This document shows, piece after piece, positions 62,169 through 64,000 of a DNA stretch of 64,000 bases; the first letter of the stretch is position 1; each line of letters begins with the position of its first letter. The stretch comes from Arenibaculum pallidiluteum. GTDB lineage: Bacteria > Pseudomonadota > Alphaproteobacteria > Azospirillales > Azospirillaceae. Both the position numbers and the translations under genes were made by a program. The stretch is taken from contig NZ_JAFIQU010000008.1 of assembly GCF_017355985.1 (NCBI RefSeq), forward strand, positions 62,001-126,000. The letters run 5' to 3'. Under the pieces are notes generated by a model, which made no database searches, was not told the origin of the DNA, and was given only the letters and a program-made list of their open reading frames with translations.

Positions 62169-63650
62169 ATGGCGTGCGGCCAGGCGCGTTCCGCCCGGAC
62201 GAGTTCCGCCCAGACGAGTTCTGCTTTGAGATCCGCCGAGAAGCCGCTGCTGGTCCCCTATATCATCGCGGCGGCGCTGTTCATGGAGCAGCTCGATTCC
62301 ACGATCATCGGGACGGCGCTGCCGACCATCGCCGAGGCGCTGCACGCCAGCCCGCTCCATCTCAGTGGCGCGATCACGGCATACCTTCTGAGCCTGTCCG
62401 TCTTCATCCCGCTGAGCGGATGGATGGCGGACCGGTACGGAGCCCGGCGCGTGTTCATGGCCGCCATCGTGATCTTCACCCTGGGCTCGGCCCTGTGCGG
62501 CCAAGCTGGCAGCCTGGTCGAGCTCATCGCGGCGCGTGCCGTGCAGGGCATCGGCGGGGCGATGATGTCGCCGGTCGGTCGGATCGTGCTGATCCGCTCG
62601 ACGCCGCGCAGCGGCCTCGTGCGCGCCATGGCCTTCGTGACGCTGCCGGCGCTGATGGGGCCGGTGCTCGGCCCGCCGCTGGGCGGCTTCATCGCGACCT
62701 ATGCCTCGTGGCGCTGGATCTTCTACCTGAACCTGCCGATCGGCCTCGCCGGCCTCGCACTCGCCTATGCCTTCGTCCCCGACGACCGCACCGAGGATCC
62801 GCCTCCCTTCGACCTGATGGGTTGGATTCTCAGCGGCCTCGGCCTCGCCCTGGTGGTCCTCTCGGTGGAGACCGTCGGGCGCGGGCTGATGCCGCCCGCG
62901 GCGACGGCCGCGATCGCGGCGCTCGGCCTGGGGCTGCTGCTTCTCTATGTCAGGCATGCCGGGCGGGTCACGCGGCCGATCCTGCCCGTCGACCTGTTCC
63001 GGATCCCGAGCTACCGCGTCGCCATCCTGGGCGGGGCGGTGTACCGCGTCGGCATCGGCGCGATTCCGCTCCTGCTTCCGCTGATGCTGCAGCTCGGCTT
63101 CGGCCTGTCGCCGCTGGATTCCGGACTGCTGACCCTGGCCAGCGCGGTCGGCGCGCTGTCCATGAAGGCGACCGCCCCGTCGATCCTTCGCCGCTTCGGC
63201 TTCCGTCCGGTGCTGGTCGGGAACGCCGTGCTGAGCGGGCTGCTGATCATGGCCTACGGCCTGCTGCGCCCCGATACACCACCCGCCGCGATCTTCGTCC
63301 TGTTGCTGGTCAGCGGCTTCTTCCGCTCGCTGCAGTTCACCAGCGTGAACACCCTTGCCTTCGCGGACATCCCCGACCGGCGCGTCAGCCAGGCCAGCAG
63401 CCTGTCGAGCACGGCCCAGCAGCTCTTCCTGACGCTGGGCGTGGGGCTGGGCGCCGCGCTGGTCCAGCTCGTGATGATCGGGCGCGGCGGCAGCGTCCCC
63501 GAGGCGCAGGATTTCGCGATCGCCTTCGCGGCCATCGGCCTCGTGGCACTGTCCTCGGTGCTGGTGTTCCGCACTCTGCCACCCGGCGCGGGCGACGCGG
63601 TCAGCGGCTATCGGAGCCCCGCGCCGCTGCAGCCCGACGCCTCGGACTGA
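62169..63650 (+). CDS. DHA2-type MFS drug exporter
   Basis: 493 aa, about fourteen membrane helices. Motif A-like GWMADRYGARRVF, motif D/C region MEQLDSTIIGTALPTIAEAL and GPVLGPPLGGFIATYASWRWIFYLNLPIG identify an EmrB/QacA relative. The first 20 codons include 15-bp repeats (RTSSAQTSSA), so true start may be TTG 62226. Confidence 0.88.
   Translation: MACGQARSARTSSAQTSSALRSAEKPLLVPYIIAAALFMEQLDSTIIGTALPTIAEALHASPLHLSGAITAYLLSLSVFIPLSGWMADRYGARRVFMAAIVIFTLGSALCGQAGSLVELIAARAVQGIGGAMMSPVGRIVLIRSTPRSGLVRAMAFVTLPALMGPVLGPPLGGFIATYASWRWIFYLNLPIGLAGLALAYAFVPDDRTEDPPPFDLMGWILSGLGLALVVLSVETVGRGLMPPAATAAIAALGLGLLLLYVRHAGRVTRPILPVDLFRIPSYRVAILGGAVYRVGIGAIPLLLPLMLQLGFGLSPLDSGLLTLASAVGALSMKATAPSILRRFGFRPVLVGNAVLSGLLIMAYGLLRPDTPPAAIFVLLLVSGFFRSLQFTSVNTLAFADIPDRRVSQASSLSSTAQQLFLTLGVGLGAALVQLVMIGRGGSVPEAQDFAIAFAAIGLVALSSVLVFRTLPPGAGDAVSGYRSPAPLQPDASD
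62188..62224. repeat. 15-bp direct repeat at the MFS start
   Basis: GTTCCGCCCGGACGA, then the same with one change, then a partial copy. It lies at the 5' end of the MFS frame; slippage here would alter the N-terminus or leader. Confidence 0.65.
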
Positions 63651-63751
63651 GGCCGAGGGCCGTGGACGCGCGGGGGCCCGCCCGCTAAACCACGGCCATG
63701 TGCACGGCGGGACACGCTGGTAAGCCGAGCCGAACAAGGAGGAACACACCC

Positions 63752-64000
63752 ATGACGGACACCTACCACAAGGACCGGATCGGCGCGCACCAGCTTCACC
63801 CCGAGACGCTGATGCTGGGCTACGGCTTCGATCCCGCGCTCTCCGAAGGCGCGGTAAAGCCGCCGATCTTCCTGACTTCGACCTTCGTCTTCCGCTCGGC
63901 CGAGGAGGGGCGCGACTTCTTCGATTACACGGCGGGCCGGCGCGAGCCGCCGCCCGGCGCCGAGGCGGGCCTGGTCTACTCGCGGTTCAACCACCCCAAC
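63752..64000 (+). CDS. Cystathionine gamma-synthase family PLP enzyme, cut by window edge
   Basis: First 83 codons only. AAGGAGGA lies well placed before the ATG. LHPETLMLGYGFDPALSEGAVKPPIFLTSTFVF and later VYSRFNHPN are typical of the N-terminus of Cys/Met-metabolism PLP enzymes (cystathionine gamma-synthase or methionine gamma-lyase). The PLP lysine is outside the window, so subtype is open. Confidence 0.88.
   Translation, partial: MTDTYHKDRIGAHQLHPETLMLGYGFDPALSEGAVKPPIFLTSTFVFRSAEEGRDFFDYTAGRREPPPGAEAGLVYSRFNHPN

Noticed and set aside
1..64000. tRNA, rRNA, insertion sequences
   Set aside because: No cloverleaf, rRNA-like segment, transposase frame or terminal inverted repeats with target duplications were seen on reading through both strands.

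Overview
The window is 64 kb of very GC-rich DNA (about two thirds G+C by eye) with tightly packed genes and many ATGA/GTGA stop-start overlaps. Gene content points to an alphaproteobacterium, probably in or near the Rhodospirillales: FixLJ-FixK oxygen circuitry, a CcoG oxidase-assembly protein under a FixK-type box, Zur-ZnuCB, an aerobic CoA-dependent aminobenzoate pathway, TRAP and Dpp transporters, and a DUF6481 protein. It reads as ordinary chromosome. I saw no rRNA, tRNA, CRISPR array, insertion sequence or prophage. Genes are cut at both ends: znuB on the left, a cystathionine gamma-synthase-family gene on the right.

Layout. 1-3.3 kb: zinc uptake (znuB, znuC, zur) divergent from a cytochrome-c-tailed urate oxidase (puuD). 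3.3-9.5 kb: HNH nuclease, nucleotidase-like HAD protein, TPR protein, a 58-residue protein, an Ldh-type dehydrogenase, a hybrid histidine kinase translationally coupled to a cysteine-free molybdopterin-fold exported protein, and a rhomboid protease. 9.8-16.5 kb: fixL-fixJ-receiver-fixK, a DUF6481 pair, a cold shock protein, and ccoG. 16.6-19.4 kb: orphan ParA with a hydrophobic tail, a YciB-like protein, a PRC-barrel protein, a Gly-rich exported protein. 19.5-25.5 kb: a seven-gene operon for CoA-dependent (amino)benzoate breakdown with its own MarR regulator. 25.5-32.8 kb: two alpha/beta hydrolases, a lytic transglycosylase, a broken cupin gene, a hydratase, a DMT exporter and a MarR-GNAT fusion. 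32.8-41.8 kb: a peptide-uptake operon (argE-like, dppA, dppB, dppC, fused dppDF, amidohydrolase) divergent from a LysR gene. 41.9-44.7 kb: a lipoprotein transglycosylase, a 48-nt palindrome, a small membrane protein, and a duplicated pair of exported repeat proteins. 44.9-51.2 kb: an operon with an IlvD/Edd dehydratase, a tartronate-semialdehyde-type reductase, a TRAP transporter and hydroxypyruvate isomerase. 51.2-64 kb: several small unknown proteins, anthraniloyl-CoA monooxygenase/reductase, an AI-2E-type permease, an Old Yellow Enzyme homologue, TspO, a 5'-nucleotidase, an MFS drug exporter and the PLP enzyme.

The most interesting signal is a 21-bp AT-rich operator found three times, 21-28 bp before the start codons of the aminobenzoate operon (19542-19562), the anthraniloyl-CoA monooxygenase (53153-53173) and the Old Yellow Enzyme (57718-57738, inverted). 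It ties three separate loci into one regulon, most simply under the MarR protein encoded inside the first operon, and adds an uncharacterised ene-reductase to the known pathway. Second, the FixL homologue has two FixL-type PAS domains, but in both the position of the heme-ligating histidine is arginine, while the downstream cascade (FixJ site before fixK, FixK box before ccoG) looks intact, so its input signal is probably not heme-bound oxygen.
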